Source of the DNA: JAQGMJ01 sp036498945
GTDB lineage: Bacteria; Pseudomonadota; Gammaproteobacteria; Burkholderiales; JAEUOS01
Length of the DNA stretch: 64,000 nucleotides
Reading direction: 5' to 3'
NCBI GenBank assembly: GCA_036498945.1
Contig: DASYEQ010000094.1
Coordinates: 1 to 64,000, forward strand
The position numbers were made by a program, and so were the translations under genes. The notes beneath the pieces were generated by a model. The model worked only from the letters and a program-made list of their open reading frames with translations. It was not told where the DNA came from and did no database searches. Of this stretch, positions 35,948-44,272 are shown piece after piece (the first letter of the stretch is position 1; each line of letters starts with the position of its first letter).

Positions 35948-36184
35948 ATGGATAACATCGAACAACGCGTGAAGAAGATCGTCGCCGAGCAGCTGGGCGT
36001 GAACGAGGCCGAGATCAAGAACGAGTCCTCGTTTGTCGACGATCTCGGCGCGGATTCCCTCGATACCGTCGAATTGGTGATGGCGCTGGAAGACGAGTTC
36101 GAAACCGAGATTCCCGACGAAGAGGCCGAGAAGATCACCACCGTGCAGCAAGCGGTCGACTACATCAATTCGCACAAGAAATAA
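35948..36184 (+). CDS. acpP: acyl carrier protein
   Basis: A 78-residue acidic four-helix carrier protein. S37 in the DLGADSLDTVEL motif is the site of 4'-phosphopantetheine attachment by AcpS, which is encoded at 49.4 kb in the same window. The start is fixed by GGAAGGAG upstream. The preceding 129 nt contain a TAAAAT -10-like hexamer (35899-35904) without a good -35; as acpP is often transcribed separately, a promoter there is possible but not shown. Confidence 0.98.
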   Translation: MDNIEQRVKKIVAEQLGVNEAEIKNESSFVDDLGADSLDTVELVMALEDEFETEIPDEEAEKITTVQQAVDYINSHKK

Positions 36185-36237
36185 GAACCAGCGTCTCAAG
36201 CTTCCAGATTCACTAGAGCAGACAGAAGGAGCCGTTC

Positions 36238-37500
36238 GTGGCATTCGGCAACACCAAGCGCAGAGTAGTGGTCACCGGCCTGGGGATCGTTTGCCCGATC
36301 GGCAATACCGTCGACGAAGCGTGGGCGGCGGCGCTGGCCGGCAAGTCCGGCATCACCCGCATCACCCGCTTCAACCCCGAAGATGAAAAACTTCCCATCG
36401 CCTGCCACATCGCCGGCGAAGTGAAGAACTTCGACCTTGAGCAGTACATGCCGGCAAAAGAAGCGCGCCACATGGACATCTTCATGCACTACGGCATCGC
36501 CGCGGGCATGCAGGCGCTCAAGGACTCGGGCCTGGAAGTCACCGAGGCCAACCGCGACAACATCGGCGTCAACGTCGGCTCCGGTATCGGCGGCCTGCCG
36601 ATGATCGAGGCGCAGCACAACGTGATGCTGGAGCGCGGCGCGCGCCGCATCTCGCCGTTCTTCATCCCGGCCACGATCATCAACCTGATCTCCGGCCACC
36701 TGTCGATGATGTTCGGCCTGCGCGGCCCGAATCTCGCCTGCGTCACCGCCTGCGCCACCGGCAACCACTGCATCGGCGAATCGGCGCGCCTGATCGAATA
36801 CGGCGATTGCGACGTGATGCTCACCGGCGGCGCCGAGGCCGCCGTCACGCCGCTGGCGATGGGCGGTTTCGCCGCCGCACGCGCGCTATCGCTGCGCAAT
36901 GACGACCCTGCCACCGCCAGCCGCCCGTGGGACATCGACCGCGACGGCTTCGTGCTGGGCGAGGGCGCCGGCGTGGTGGTCCTCGAAGAATACGAACACG
37001 CCAAAAAGCGCGGCGCCAAGATTTACTGCGAGCTCGCCGGCTACGGCCTGTCGGGCGATGCCCACCACATGACCGCGCCTCTGGAAGACGGCGACGGCGC
37101 GCGCCGCTCCATGGTGGGCGCGCTGCGCAACGCCGGCGTCAAGCCGGAAGAGGTGCAATACGTCAACGCCCACGGCACCTCCACGGGCCTGGGCGACCTG
37201 GCAGAGACCATCGCGGTCAAGCGCACCTTCGGCGACCATGCGAAAAAGCTGGTGGTCAACTCGACCAAGTCGATGACCGGCCACCTCTTGGGCGCCGCCG
37301 GTGGCATCGAGGCGGTGTTTTCCGCGATGGCGGTGAAAAACCAGATCTCGCCGCCCACCATCAACATTTTCAACCAGGACCCGCAATGCGACCTGGACTA
37401 TTGCGCCGGCCAGGCGCGCGAACTGAAAATCGACGCCGCGCTCTCCAATTCCTTCGGCTTCGGCGGCACCAACAGCACCCTGGTTTTCAAGCGCGTGTGA
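36238..37500 (+). CDS. fabF: 3-oxoacyl-ACP synthase II
   Basis: Condensing enzyme of the elongation cycle, important for temperature control of unsaturated fatty acids. The 420-residue thiolase-fold protein has the nucleophilic cysteine in VTACATGNHCIG, and the two histidines in VNAHGTSTGLGD and KSMTGHLLGAAGG. The GTG start is supported by AGAAGGAG 6 nt upstream. An imperfect GC hairpin (CCGGGG/CCCCGG, 37503-37520) directly after the stop lacks a U-tract. Confidence 0.97.
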   Translation: MAFGNTKRRVVVTGLGIVCPIGNTVDEAWAAALAGKSGITRITRFNPEDEKLPIACHIAGEVKNFDLEQYMPAKEARHMDIFMHYGIAAGMQALKDSGLEVTEANRDNIGVNVGSGIGGLPMIEAQHNVMLERGARRISPFFIPATIINLISGHLSMMFGLRGPNLACVTACATGNHCIGESARLIEYGDCDVMLTGGAEAAVTPLAMGGFAAARALSLRNDDPATASRPWDIDRDGFVLGEGAGVVVLEEYEHAKKRGAKIYCELAGYGLSGDAHHMTAPLEDGDGARRSMVGALRNAGVKPEEVQYVNAHGTSTGLGDLAETIAVKRTFGDHAKKLVVNSTKSMTGHLLGAAGGIEAVFSAMAVKNQISPPTINIFNQDPQCDLDYCAGQARELKIDAALSNSFGFGGTNSTLVFKRV

Positions 37501-37561
37501 GGCCGGGGCTTTCTCCCCGGTGGGCGCGGCAGGTCGATGCCGGCGACGGTAAGATGCGTCC

Positions 37562-38017
37562 ATGCAACTGATCCGGATCGGGTTTTCCCGCCGTTTTTCC
37601 GCCCTCAGATGGGCCGCGGTCACCCTCACGCTGGGGGTGGCGCTATGGCTGATTTTTGCCTTGCCGGGTACCTGGGGCGTGGTGGCGGCGATCGCGGCGG
37701 TATTGCCGGTGGCCGCCGTCCTGCGCGCCCGCAACCCCGCCGGCAGCCTGCGGCTGCGTCGCGAGGGCTTTTGCGAATGGATTGCGCCGGGTGCGGCGCC
37801 GATTGAAATGGTAGTCGATGGACTGTTCGGCGAAGCCGGCTGGCTGGTGCTGCGCCTGACCGGGCGTGAAGGCGGCCGGCCGGGCGGGAAAAGCGGCGTC
37901 ACCCTGGTGCTGGCGCCTGACGCCGTCGTTGCCGAAGAGCGGCGTCAGTTGCGCGTCTGGTTGCGCCTGGCGGCCCCGCGCGCGACGTTGAACTCAAGGA
38001 GCCTCCAATGGTCCTAA
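37562..38017 (+). CDS. small inner-membrane protein, YgfX-like architecture
   Basis: A 151-residue protein with two adjoining transmembrane segments near the N-terminus (about residues 17-54: WAAVTLTLGVALWLIFALP, then VVAAIAAVLPVAAVL) and a cytoplasmic beta-rich tail (SLRLRREGFCEWI, then GWLVLRLTGREGG). This architecture resembles the YgfX/CptA family encoded with SdhE in gammaproteobacteria, but sequence similarity is weak to the eye. In betaproteobacteria a protein of this kind often sits between fabF and rpoE. Its last codons overlap the start of a short ORF leading into rpoE. Confidence 0.7.
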   Translation: MQLIRIGFSRRFSALRWAAVTLTLGVALWLIFALPGTWGVVAAIAAVLPVAAVLRARNPAGSLRLRREGFCEWIAPGAAPIEMVVDGLFGEAGWLVLRLTGREGGRPGGKSGVTLVLAPDAVVAEERRQLRVWLRLAAPRATLNSRSLQWS

Positions 38018-38154
38018 TGGCGCATGGCAACATGCGGGCCGCGGTGGGCGCGGCCGGCCGCATGAACAAGCGGGGCTGCCGCCCGGCGCACCCGCAAATG
38101 ACTGACGCTGCCTGCTCCGTATTCCGTCGTCATAAGAACATTAAGTTAGGGTAG
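38008..38154 (+). CDS. 48-residue upstream ORF preceding rpoE (possible rseD-like leader)
   Basis: An ATG at 38008 follows a strong AAGGAG (37996-38001) and opens 48 codons ending at TAG, 4 nt before the TTG start of rpoE. It overlaps the end of the preceding gene by 10 nt. The peptide is basic with a cysteine pair and no recognisable domain, ending HKNIKLG. The rpoE ribosome-binding site (TTAGGGTAGG) lies within its last codons, so its translation should affect rpoE initiation. E. coli has a similar-sized leader ORF, rseD, coupled to rpoE; the sequences are not evidently homologous. Confidence 0.45.
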   Translation: MVLMAHGNMRAAVGAAGRMNKRGCRPAHPQMTDAACSVFRRHKNIKLG

Positions 38155-38158
38155 GCGG

Positions 38159-38758
38159 TTGTCGGATAAAGATATCGATCAGCAGCTGGTTGCGCGCGCG
38201 CAACAGGGGGACAAGCAAGCCTTCGAGCTGCTCGTCGCCAAGTACCAGCGCAAGCTGCTGCGCCTGATCTCGCGCCTGGTGCGGGACCCTGCCGAGGCCG
38301 AAGATGTGGCGCAGGACGCCTTCATCAAGGCCTATCGCGCGCTGCCGCAGTTCCGCGGCGACTCCGCTTTTTATACCTGGCTTTACCGCATTGGCGTCAA
38401 TACGGCGAAAAATTACCTGGTTTCCCAAGGTCGCCGCCCCCCTTCCTCGACTGAAAAAGACGCGGAAGAAGCTGAAACTTTTGATGATGCCGATGCACTA
38501 AGAGACATCAACACCCCGGAATCGATTTTGCTGTCGAAGGAAATCGCCAACACCGTCAACGCGGCGATGGCGAAGCTGCCCGAGGAACTGCGCACCGCCA
38601 TCAGCCTGCGCGAGATCGAAGGCCTCTCCTACGACGAAATCTCCGAGGTGATGAACTGCCCGATCGGCACCGTGAGATCGCGGATCTTCCGGGCGCGCGA
38701 GGCGATTGCCGCGGAGTTGCGGCCGCTGCTCGGAACCTCTGCCGATCAGCGTTGGTAA
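38159..38758 (+). CDS. rpoE: RNA polymerase sigma factor RpoE (sigma-E/AlgU)
   Basis: A 199-residue ECF sigma factor for the envelope-stress response. Region 2 (QQGDKQAFELLVAKYQRKLL, then DPAEAEDVAQDAFIKAYRAL, FYTWLYRIGVN) and region 4 (LPEELRTAISLREIEGLSYDEI with PIGTVRSRIFRAREAI) are complete. The TTG start matches the MSDKDIDQQLV N-terminus of homologues; an inefficient start may limit expression. Genes for its anti-sigma RseA, periplasmic sensor RseB and protease MucD follow. No clear sigma-E autoregulatory promoter was found immediately upstream. Confidence 0.96.
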   Translation: MSDKDIDQQLVARAQQGDKQAFELLVAKYQRKLLRLISRLVRDPAEAEDVAQDAFIKAYRALPQFRGDSAFYTWLYRIGVNTAKNYLVSQGRRPPSSTEKDAEEAETFDDADALRDINTPESILLSKEIANTVNAAMAKLPEELRTAISLREIEGLSYDEISEVMNCPIGTVRSRIFRAREAIAAELRPLLGTSADQRW

Positions 38759-38927
38759 GTGACGAAAAATGTCAGTTTGGAAGCGGTGGGCGGGACGTAA
38801 AGGTTAAAGGAAGTTAAACACGCAATTTGTGCGGGAACATACGGTCGAAGCGGCGTGTGGTTAAAAAGCCAAGAAGCAATCTAGAGCGGGATAGGCAGGA
38901 AGAAGCATTTCAGGTAAGGTGAGCGTG

Positions 38928-39527
38928 ATGATCACTCAGCAACAAATCAGCGAGTCGGGCGCCATAACCCCGCTTGAGTCGCTTTCCGCCTGCATGGACG
39001 GCGAGGCCGGCCAGCATGGCGATCTACTGGTGCAAGTCGGTTCCGACGAGGAACTGCGAGCCCAGTGGAGCGTGTTCCACTGTATCGGCGACGTCCTGCG
39101 CAGCGACGAATTGTCCTGCCACGCCGACAGCTTCAACCGGCGCTTCGCCGCCAAGCTCGCCGCCGAGCCGCACGTCTTCGCGCCGCGCGCCGCCCGCGCC
39201 GTGGCCGCGCGCCAGGCCGAACTGCAGCGTGCGCGCTGGATCAAGCCGGCCTCCCTTGCCGCATCGCTGGCCGCCGTCGCGGTGGTTGCCACCGTGGCAA
39301 TGCAGCAGTGGACCACCACCGCCGGCAACCCGGCCGGCCCCAGCGTTGCCGCCCTGGTGTCCCCGCAGCAAGCCGGGCAAATGACCCCGGTGGCCGCGCC
39401 GGTGACGCCATCGCAGCAGATGGCGCAAGCCAGCCTGCCCAGCGTATACCTGATGGCGCATCGCCAGTTCGCTTCGCAGCGAACCGCGCTTTACGTGCAG
39501 ACCGTCGCGCATGACAGTGGCAAGTAG
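38928..39527 (+). CDS. rseA: anti-sigma-E factor RseA (MucA)
   Basis: A 199-residue single-pass inner-membrane anti-sigma factor. The N-terminal cytoplasmic domain (PLESLSACMDGEAG, then WSVFHCIGDVLRSDEL) binds RpoE. A transmembrane segment lies at about residues 109-126 (SLAASLAAVAVVATVAMQ), and the C-terminal periplasmic part (QQMAQASLPSVYLMAHRQFA) interacts with RseB. The ATG at 38928 follows AAGG at 8 nt; a GTG at 38919 is an alternative. The end overlaps the rseB start by 17 nt, suggesting coupled translation. Confidence 0.92.
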   Translation: MITQQQISESGAITPLESLSACMDGEAGQHGDLLVQVGSDEELRAQWSVFHCIGDVLRSDELSCHADSFNRRFAAKLAAEPHVFAPRAARAVAARQAELQRARWIKPASLAASLAAVAVVATVAMQQWTTTAGNPAGPSVAALVSPQQAGQMTPVAAPVTPSQQMAQASLPSVYLMAHRQFASQRTALYVQTVAHDSGK

Positions 39528-40527
39528 GGCAGGGGCGATCCGGCGCCGCATGGCGCTGGCAGCCCTGCTCGCGATGTATTCGGCGGCCGCGCTGGCCGAT
39601 ACCGACGCCGTCCAGTGGCTCACGCGCATCCAGCAGTCCGCGCAGCGCCTCAATTACTCCGGCACTTTCGTCTACCTGCAACAGGGCGGCCAGCCGCTCA
39701 CTTCGCGCATCACCCACGTGGTCGAAGGCGGCTCCGAGCGCGAGCGCCTCGAGCTGCTCGACGGCGCGCCGGTGGTGATCGTGCGCACCAACGAAGAAGT
39801 ACGCTCCTATTCGCCCGACACCAAGACGGTGATGGTCGAGCGCCGCCGCAACAAGACCAGTTTCCCGGCGCTGCTCACCGCTTCCGCCACCGACATCGCC
39901 CAATACTACGACGTGCGCAACTGGGACCAGCAGCGCGTCGCCGGCGTCGATTGCCAGGTGATCCGCCTGATCGCCAAGGACGGCCTGCGCTACGAACGCA
40001 AGCTGTGGGCCGACAAGGCCTCCGGCCTGCTGCTGAAAGCGCAATCATTCAACGAAAAGGGCGACATCGTCGAGCAGATCGCCTTCACCCAGGTGGAAAT
40101 CGGCGGCAACTGGGAGCACTATCATTCCCTGATCGCCAAGCGCGACGGCGGCCCCGGCTGGCGCACCGCCACCCCGCCGATCACCGAAGCCAAGTTCTCC
40201 GACGCCGGCTGGCAGGTCGACATGCCGGTGCCGGGCTTCCGCAAACAACTCGAAATCAAGCGCGGCATGGGCGACGGCGTCGGCGAAGTGGGGCAGATCG
40301 TCTACTCCGACGGCCTGGCCTCCATCTCCGTCTTCCTCGAACCCGCCAAGCAGGGTGAAAAGCCGCTGGAGGGCTTATCATCCCAGGGCGCGGTCAACAT
40401 CTTCCGCAAGCGTCTCGGCACCCACGTCATCACCGTCCTCGGCGAAGCGCCGCCGGCCTGCCTGACCAAGGTAGCCGGCGGGGTCAAGTTCAACGAGCCC
40501 GGTACGGCCGCCGCGGCGCAGCGCTAG
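39511..40527 (+). CDS. rseB: sigma-E regulatory protein RseB (MucB)
   Basis: A 338-residue periplasmic protein that binds RseA and protects it from DegS-type cleavage until lipopolysaccharide or misfolded proteins accumulate. It has a signal peptide (RRRMALAALLAMYSAAALA, cut before DTDAVQWL), an N-terminal lipoprotein-like LolA-fold domain (YSGTFVYLQQGGQPLTSRI, then ERERLELLDGAPVVIVR), and a C-terminal MucB domain (WQVDMPVPGFRKQLEIKRG). It begins inside the rseA reading frame. A separate rseC is absent. Confidence 0.94.
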   Translation: MTVASRAGAIRRRMALAALLAMYSAAALADTDAVQWLTRIQQSAQRLNYSGTFVYLQQGGQPLTSRITHVVEGGSERERLELLDGAPVVIVRTNEEVRSYSPDTKTVMVERRRNKTSFPALLTASATDIAQYYDVRNWDQQRVAGVDCQVIRLIAKDGLRYERKLWADKASGLLLKAQSFNEKGDIVEQIAFTQVEIGGNWEHYHSLIAKRDGGPGWRTATPPITEAKFSDAGWQVDMPVPGFRKQLEIKRGMGDGVGEVGQIVYSDGLASISVFLEPAKQGEKPLEGLSSQGAVNIFRKRLGTHVITVLGEAPPACLTKVAGGVKFNEPGTAAAAQR

Positions 40528-40692
40528 GGTGCCCCGGCGACGGAATATCGCCGCCGCTGCACCGGTAGACACCAGTATGTAATCGGCGCGGCGCCACAAT
40601 CGCGGGTGCGGCGCCGGCCGAAGCAAAACGAAACAACAGGGCGCCGTGCCTGCCGGGCGCGGCTTGGGTTGGATTTTCTAGGGGTTACCTTC

Positions 40693-42204
40693 ATGCATCG
40701 TCTACTGCGGACCGCCGCGTTCGCGCTCGTGTTTGCTCTCGTTCCGGGCATGGCCCCGCTGGCCGCCCAGGCACAATCGGCGCCCACGCGCGGCCTGCCC
40801 GATTTCAGCGACCTGGTCGATAAGGTCGGTCCGGCGGTGGTCAACATCCGCACCACCCAGGTGGTGGTGCCCGGGCGCGGCGGCGCCGGCGCCGGTGAAG
40901 AGAACCCGCTGTGCGAATTCTTTCCCTGGATGTGCCCGCCCAACCGCGGCGGTGGAGGTGGCGGTGGCGGTGGCGGCGAACGCAGCCCCGGGCCGCGCAG
41001 CCGCCCCACGCCCGCCCCTGCCCCCGCGCCCGGTGAAGGCGAGGAAGTGCCTTCCGGCGTCGGCTCCGGTTTCATCCTTTCCGCCGACGGCTTCATCATG
41101 ACCAACGCGCACGTGGTGCGCGGCGCCGACGACATCTACGTCAAGATGACCGACAAGCGCGAGTTCAAGGCCAAGCTGATCGGTTCCGACCAGCGCACTG
41201 ATGTGGCCATCATCAAGGTCGAGGCCACCGGCCTGCCGGCGGTGACGATCGGCGATTCCGAGCGCCTGCGCGTCGGCGAATGGGTGCTGGCCATCGGTTC
41301 GCCCTTCGATCTCGACAACACCGTCACCGCCGGCATCGTCTCCGCCAAGGGCCGCGACACCGGCGAATACGTGCCGTTTATTCAAACCGACGTGGCGATC
41401 AACCCCGGCAACTCCGGCGGGCCCCTGATCAACATGAAGGGCGAAGTGGTCGGCATCAACTCGATGATCTACAGCCGCTCCGGCGGCTACCAGGGCATCG
41501 CCTTCGCCATTCCGATCGCGGATGCCGTGCGCGTCGGCGACCAGCTCAAGACCACGGGCCGGGTGACCCGCGGCTTCCTCGGCGTGCAGCCGGGCGCCGT
41601 CACCAAGGAAGTGGCCGAGTCCCTCGGCCTGCCCAAGCCGCAGGGCGCGGTGATCGAAAAAGTGCTGCCGGGTTTCGCCGCCGAAAAGGCCGGCCTGAAG
41701 GACGGCGACGTCATCCTGAAATTCGACGGCAAGACGGTGGAGAAATACACCGACCTGCCGCGCATCGTCGGCAATACCAAGCCGGGGCAGCGCGTGGTGG
41801 TGCAATTCTGGCGCAACGGCGCCACCCGCGACGTCACCCTCACCCTGGCCGAGATGGAGCCGGACAAGCCGATGGCGCAGCGCGGTGGTGCCGGCAAGGG
41901 CACGCCGAAGGCGCCGGAAGCCGGCCCCAATATCCTGGGCCTGGTGGTGAGCGACCTGTCCGAGCCCAAGCGCAAAGACCTCGGCGTGGACGGCGGCGTG
42001 CAGGTCGACGCGGTCGAGGGTGGGGCGGCGCGTGCCGGCCTGCGCCCGGGCGACGTCATCCTCAAGCTGCAGAACACCGATATCACTTCGTCCAAGCAGT
42101 TCAACGACCTGGTAGGCCGGCTGGACCCGAAAAAGATCGTCGCCGTGCTGGTGCGGCGCGGCGAAACGGCCCAGTACGTGACCATCCGGCCGGACCGCAA
42201 ATAA
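40693..42204 (+). CDS. mucD: periplasmic serine protease/chaperone MucD (DegP/HtrA)
   Basis: A 503-residue Do-type protease that degrades misfolded envelope proteins. After a signal peptide (residues 1-28), the catalytic triad is H140 (MTNAHVV), D170 (RTDVAIIK) and S241 (NPGNSGGPL). Two PDZ domains follow (about 270-360, GFLGVQPGAV; and 410-500). A Gly run of ten (residues 86-95) and a Pro/Ala linker (102-113) lengthen the LA-type loop before the protease core, with cysteines 74 and 81 able to pair. The ATG at 40693 begins the signal peptide. It completes the sigma-E operon. Confidence 0.95.
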   Translation: MHRLLRTAAFALVFALVPGMAPLAAQAQSAPTRGLPDFSDLVDKVGPAVVNIRTTQVVVPGRGGAGAGEENPLCEFFPWMCPPNRGGGGGGGGGGERSPGPRSRPTPAPAPAPGEGEEVPSGVGSGFILSADGFIMTNAHVVRGADDIYVKMTDKREFKAKLIGSDQRTDVAIIKVEATGLPAVTIGDSERLRVGEWVLAIGSPFDLDNTVTAGIVSAKGRDTGEYVPFIQTDVAINPGNSGGPLINMKGEVVGINSMIYSRSGGYQGIAFAIPIADAVRVGDQLKTTGRVTRGFLGVQPGAVTKEVAESLGLPKPQGAVIEKVLPGFAAEKAGLKDGDVILKFDGKTVEKYTDLPRIVGNTKPGQRVVVQFWRNGATRDVTLTLAEMEPDKPMAQRGGAGKGTPKAPEAGPNILGLVVSDLSEPKRKDLGVDGGVQVDAVEGGAARAGLRPGDVILKLQNTDITSSKQFNDLVGRLDPKKIVAVLVRRGETAQYVTIRPDRK

Positions 42205-42266
42205 AGCAAAAGTGCGGCCCGAAAATCAGTTAAAATAAGGGCTTATCGCGGGATATTCATAACGAG

Positions 42267-42305
42267 AATGAGGGCGCGTGGAAAACGCGCCCTCATTTCG
42301 TTTAA
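42267..42305 (+). terminator. strong terminator-like hairpin between mucD and lepA
   Basis: AATGAGGGCGCGT (42267-42279), loop GGAAA and the exact 13-nt complement (42285-42297) are followed by TTCGTTT. It can terminate the sigma-E operon. A TAAAAT hexamer (42231-42236) and TATTCAT lie just upstream, so a short transcript ending here is also conceivable. Confidence 0.7.
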
Positions 42306-42407
42306 TGGCGGCACCGGCAGTTCGTTTAGAGCCTGGTCTTACGGTGTCCATGAATCCGACCGCGACGGCAAAGAACCTGATACCGGGCGCAGCGCGCTTG
42401 GAGTCCC

Positions 42408-44198
42408 ATGCAGCAGATTCGCAATTTTTCCATCATCGCCCATATCGACCACGGCAAGTCGACGCTGGCTGACCGCATCATCCAGCTTTGCGGCGGTCTT
42501 TCGGACCGCGAGATGGAAGCCCAGGTGCTCGACTCCATGGATCTGGAGCGCGAGCGCGGCATCACCATCAAGGCGCAGACCGCTGCCCTCGAATACAAGG
42601 CGCGCGACGGCCAGGTCTACCAGCTCAACCTGATCGACACCCCCGGCCACGTCGACTTCTCCTATGAAGTCAGCCGTTCGCTCTCCGCCTGCGAGGGCGC
42701 GCTGCTGGTGGTCGATGCCTCCCAGGGCGTGGAAGCGCAGACGGTAGCCAACTGCTACACCGCACTCGACCTCAACGTCGAAGTGGTGCCGGTGCTGAAC
42801 AAGATCGACCTGCCGTCGGCCAACCCGGACAACGCCATCGCCGAAATCGAGGACGTGATCGGCATCGACGCGCATGACGCCGTGCGCGCCTCCGCCAAGA
42901 CCGGCGAGGGCGTGATCGACGCCCTCGAAATGATGATCGCCAAGGTGCCGCCGCCCAAGGGCGACCGCGCCGCCCCGCTCAAGGCCCTGATCATCGACTC
43001 CTGGTTCGACAACTACGTCGGCGTGGTCATGCTGGTGCGCGTGTTCGAAGGTGCGCTCAAGCCGAAGGACAAGATCCGCCTGATGGCCACCGGCGCCGAG
43101 GTGCTGTGCGAGCAGGTCGGCGTGTTCACGCCGAAATCGGTGCAGCGCACCAGCCTGGCGGCAGGGGAGGTGGGCTTCATCATCTCCGGCATCAAGGAAT
43201 TGAAGGCTGCCAAGGTCGGCGACACCGTGACCCTCGCCACGCGCCCGGCCGACAAGCCCTTGCCCGGTTTCAAGGAAATCCAGCCCCAGGTGTTCGCCGG
43301 CCTGTTCCCGGTCGAAGCCAACCAGTACGAGCAGTTGCGCGAGTCGCTGGAAAAGCTGCAGCTCAACGACGCCTCGCTGCAATTCGAGCCGGAAGTCTCG
43401 CAGGCCCTGGGCTTCGGCTTCCGCTGCGGCTTTTTGGGCTTGCTGCACATGGACATCGTGCAGGAACGCCTGGAGCGCGAGTTCGACATGGACCTGATCA
43501 CCACCGCGCCCTCGGTGGTGTACGAAGTGACCATGCGCGACGGCGAAACCATCCTGATCGACAATCCGGACAAGCTGCCCGATCCCGGCAAGATCGAGAC
43601 CATCCGCGAGCCGATCATGACGGTGCAGATCTTCCTTCCCTCGGAATACGTCGGCGCCATCATGACGCTGTGCACCAACAAGCGCGGCAACCAGATCAAC
43701 ATGGCCTACCACGGCCGCCAGGTGCAGCTCACCTATGAGCTGCCGCTGAACGAAATCGTGCTCGACTTCTTCGACAAGATGAAGTCGGCCTCGCGCGGCT
43801 ATGCCTCGATGGACTATGAGTTCAAGGAGTATCGCGCGTCGGATGTGGTCAAGGTCGACGTGCTGATCAACCAGGAAAAGGTCGACGCCCTGGCGATCAT
43901 CGTGCACCGTGCCAACAGTGCCTACCGCGGCCGCGAGCTGGTGTCGAAGATGCGCGAACTGATCCCGCGCCAGATGTTCGACGTGGCGATCCAGGCGGCC
44001 ATCGGCGCCCACATCATCGCGCGCGAGAACGTCAAGGCACTGCGCAAGAACGTGCTGGCCAAGTGCTACGGCGGCGACATCTCGCGCAAGAAGAAATTGC
44101 TGGAAAAGCAGAAGGCCGGCAAGAAACGCATGAAACAGGTGGGGACGGTGGAAATCCCCCAGGAAGCCTTCCTCGCCATCCTGCAGGTGGATGGATGA
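42408..44198 (+). CDS. lepA: elongation factor 4 (LepA)
   Basis: A 596-residue translational GTPase that affects ribosome back-translocation and initiation. The G1 motif AHIDHGKSTLADR, G3 DTPGHVDF and G4 NKIDLP are at the N-terminus. The family-specific C-terminal domain (about 480-596) ends in GGDISRKKKLLEKQKAGKKRMKQVG, the LepA hallmark. It is followed by lepB as in many proteobacteria. A ribosome-binding site is weak. Confidence 0.98.
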   Translation: MQQIRNFSIIAHIDHGKSTLADRIIQLCGGLSDREMEAQVLDSMDLERERGITIKAQTAALEYKARDGQVYQLNLIDTPGHVDFSYEVSRSLSACEGALLVVDASQGVEAQTVANCYTALDLNVEVVPVLNKIDLPSANPDNAIAEIEDVIGIDAHDAVRASAKTGEGVIDALEMMIAKVPPPKGDRAAPLKALIIDSWFDNYVGVVMLVRVFEGALKPKDKIRLMATGAEVLCEQVGVFTPKSVQRTSLAAGEVGFIISGIKELKAAKVGDTVTLATRPADKPLPGFKEIQPQVFAGLFPVEANQYEQLRESLEKLQLNDASLQFEPEVSQALGFGFRCGFLGLLHMDIVQERLEREFDMDLITTAPSVVYEVTMRDGETILIDNPDKLPDPGKIETIREPIMTVQIFLPSEYVGAIMTLCTNKRGNQINMAYHGRQVQLTYELPLNEIVLDFFDKMKSASRGYASMDYEFKEYRASDVVKVDVLINQEKVDALAIIVHRANSAYRGRELVSKMRELIPRQMFDVAIQAAIGAHIIARENVKALRKNVLAKCYGGDISRKKKLLEKQKAGKKRMKQVGTVEIPQEAFLAILQVDG

Positions 44199-44272
44199 GG
44201 CAAGGCCACCCAGGAGCGGCTCGCGGCACCGCGGGCTCTACCCTCGACTAACAATAAGGATTGCCTGAAGTC

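Noticed and set aside
38759..38918. A sigma-E type promoter (GGAAC near 38832) upstream of rseA
   Set aside because: No convincing -10 (TCTGA/TCAAA-like) at the proper spacing, so I did not annotate it.
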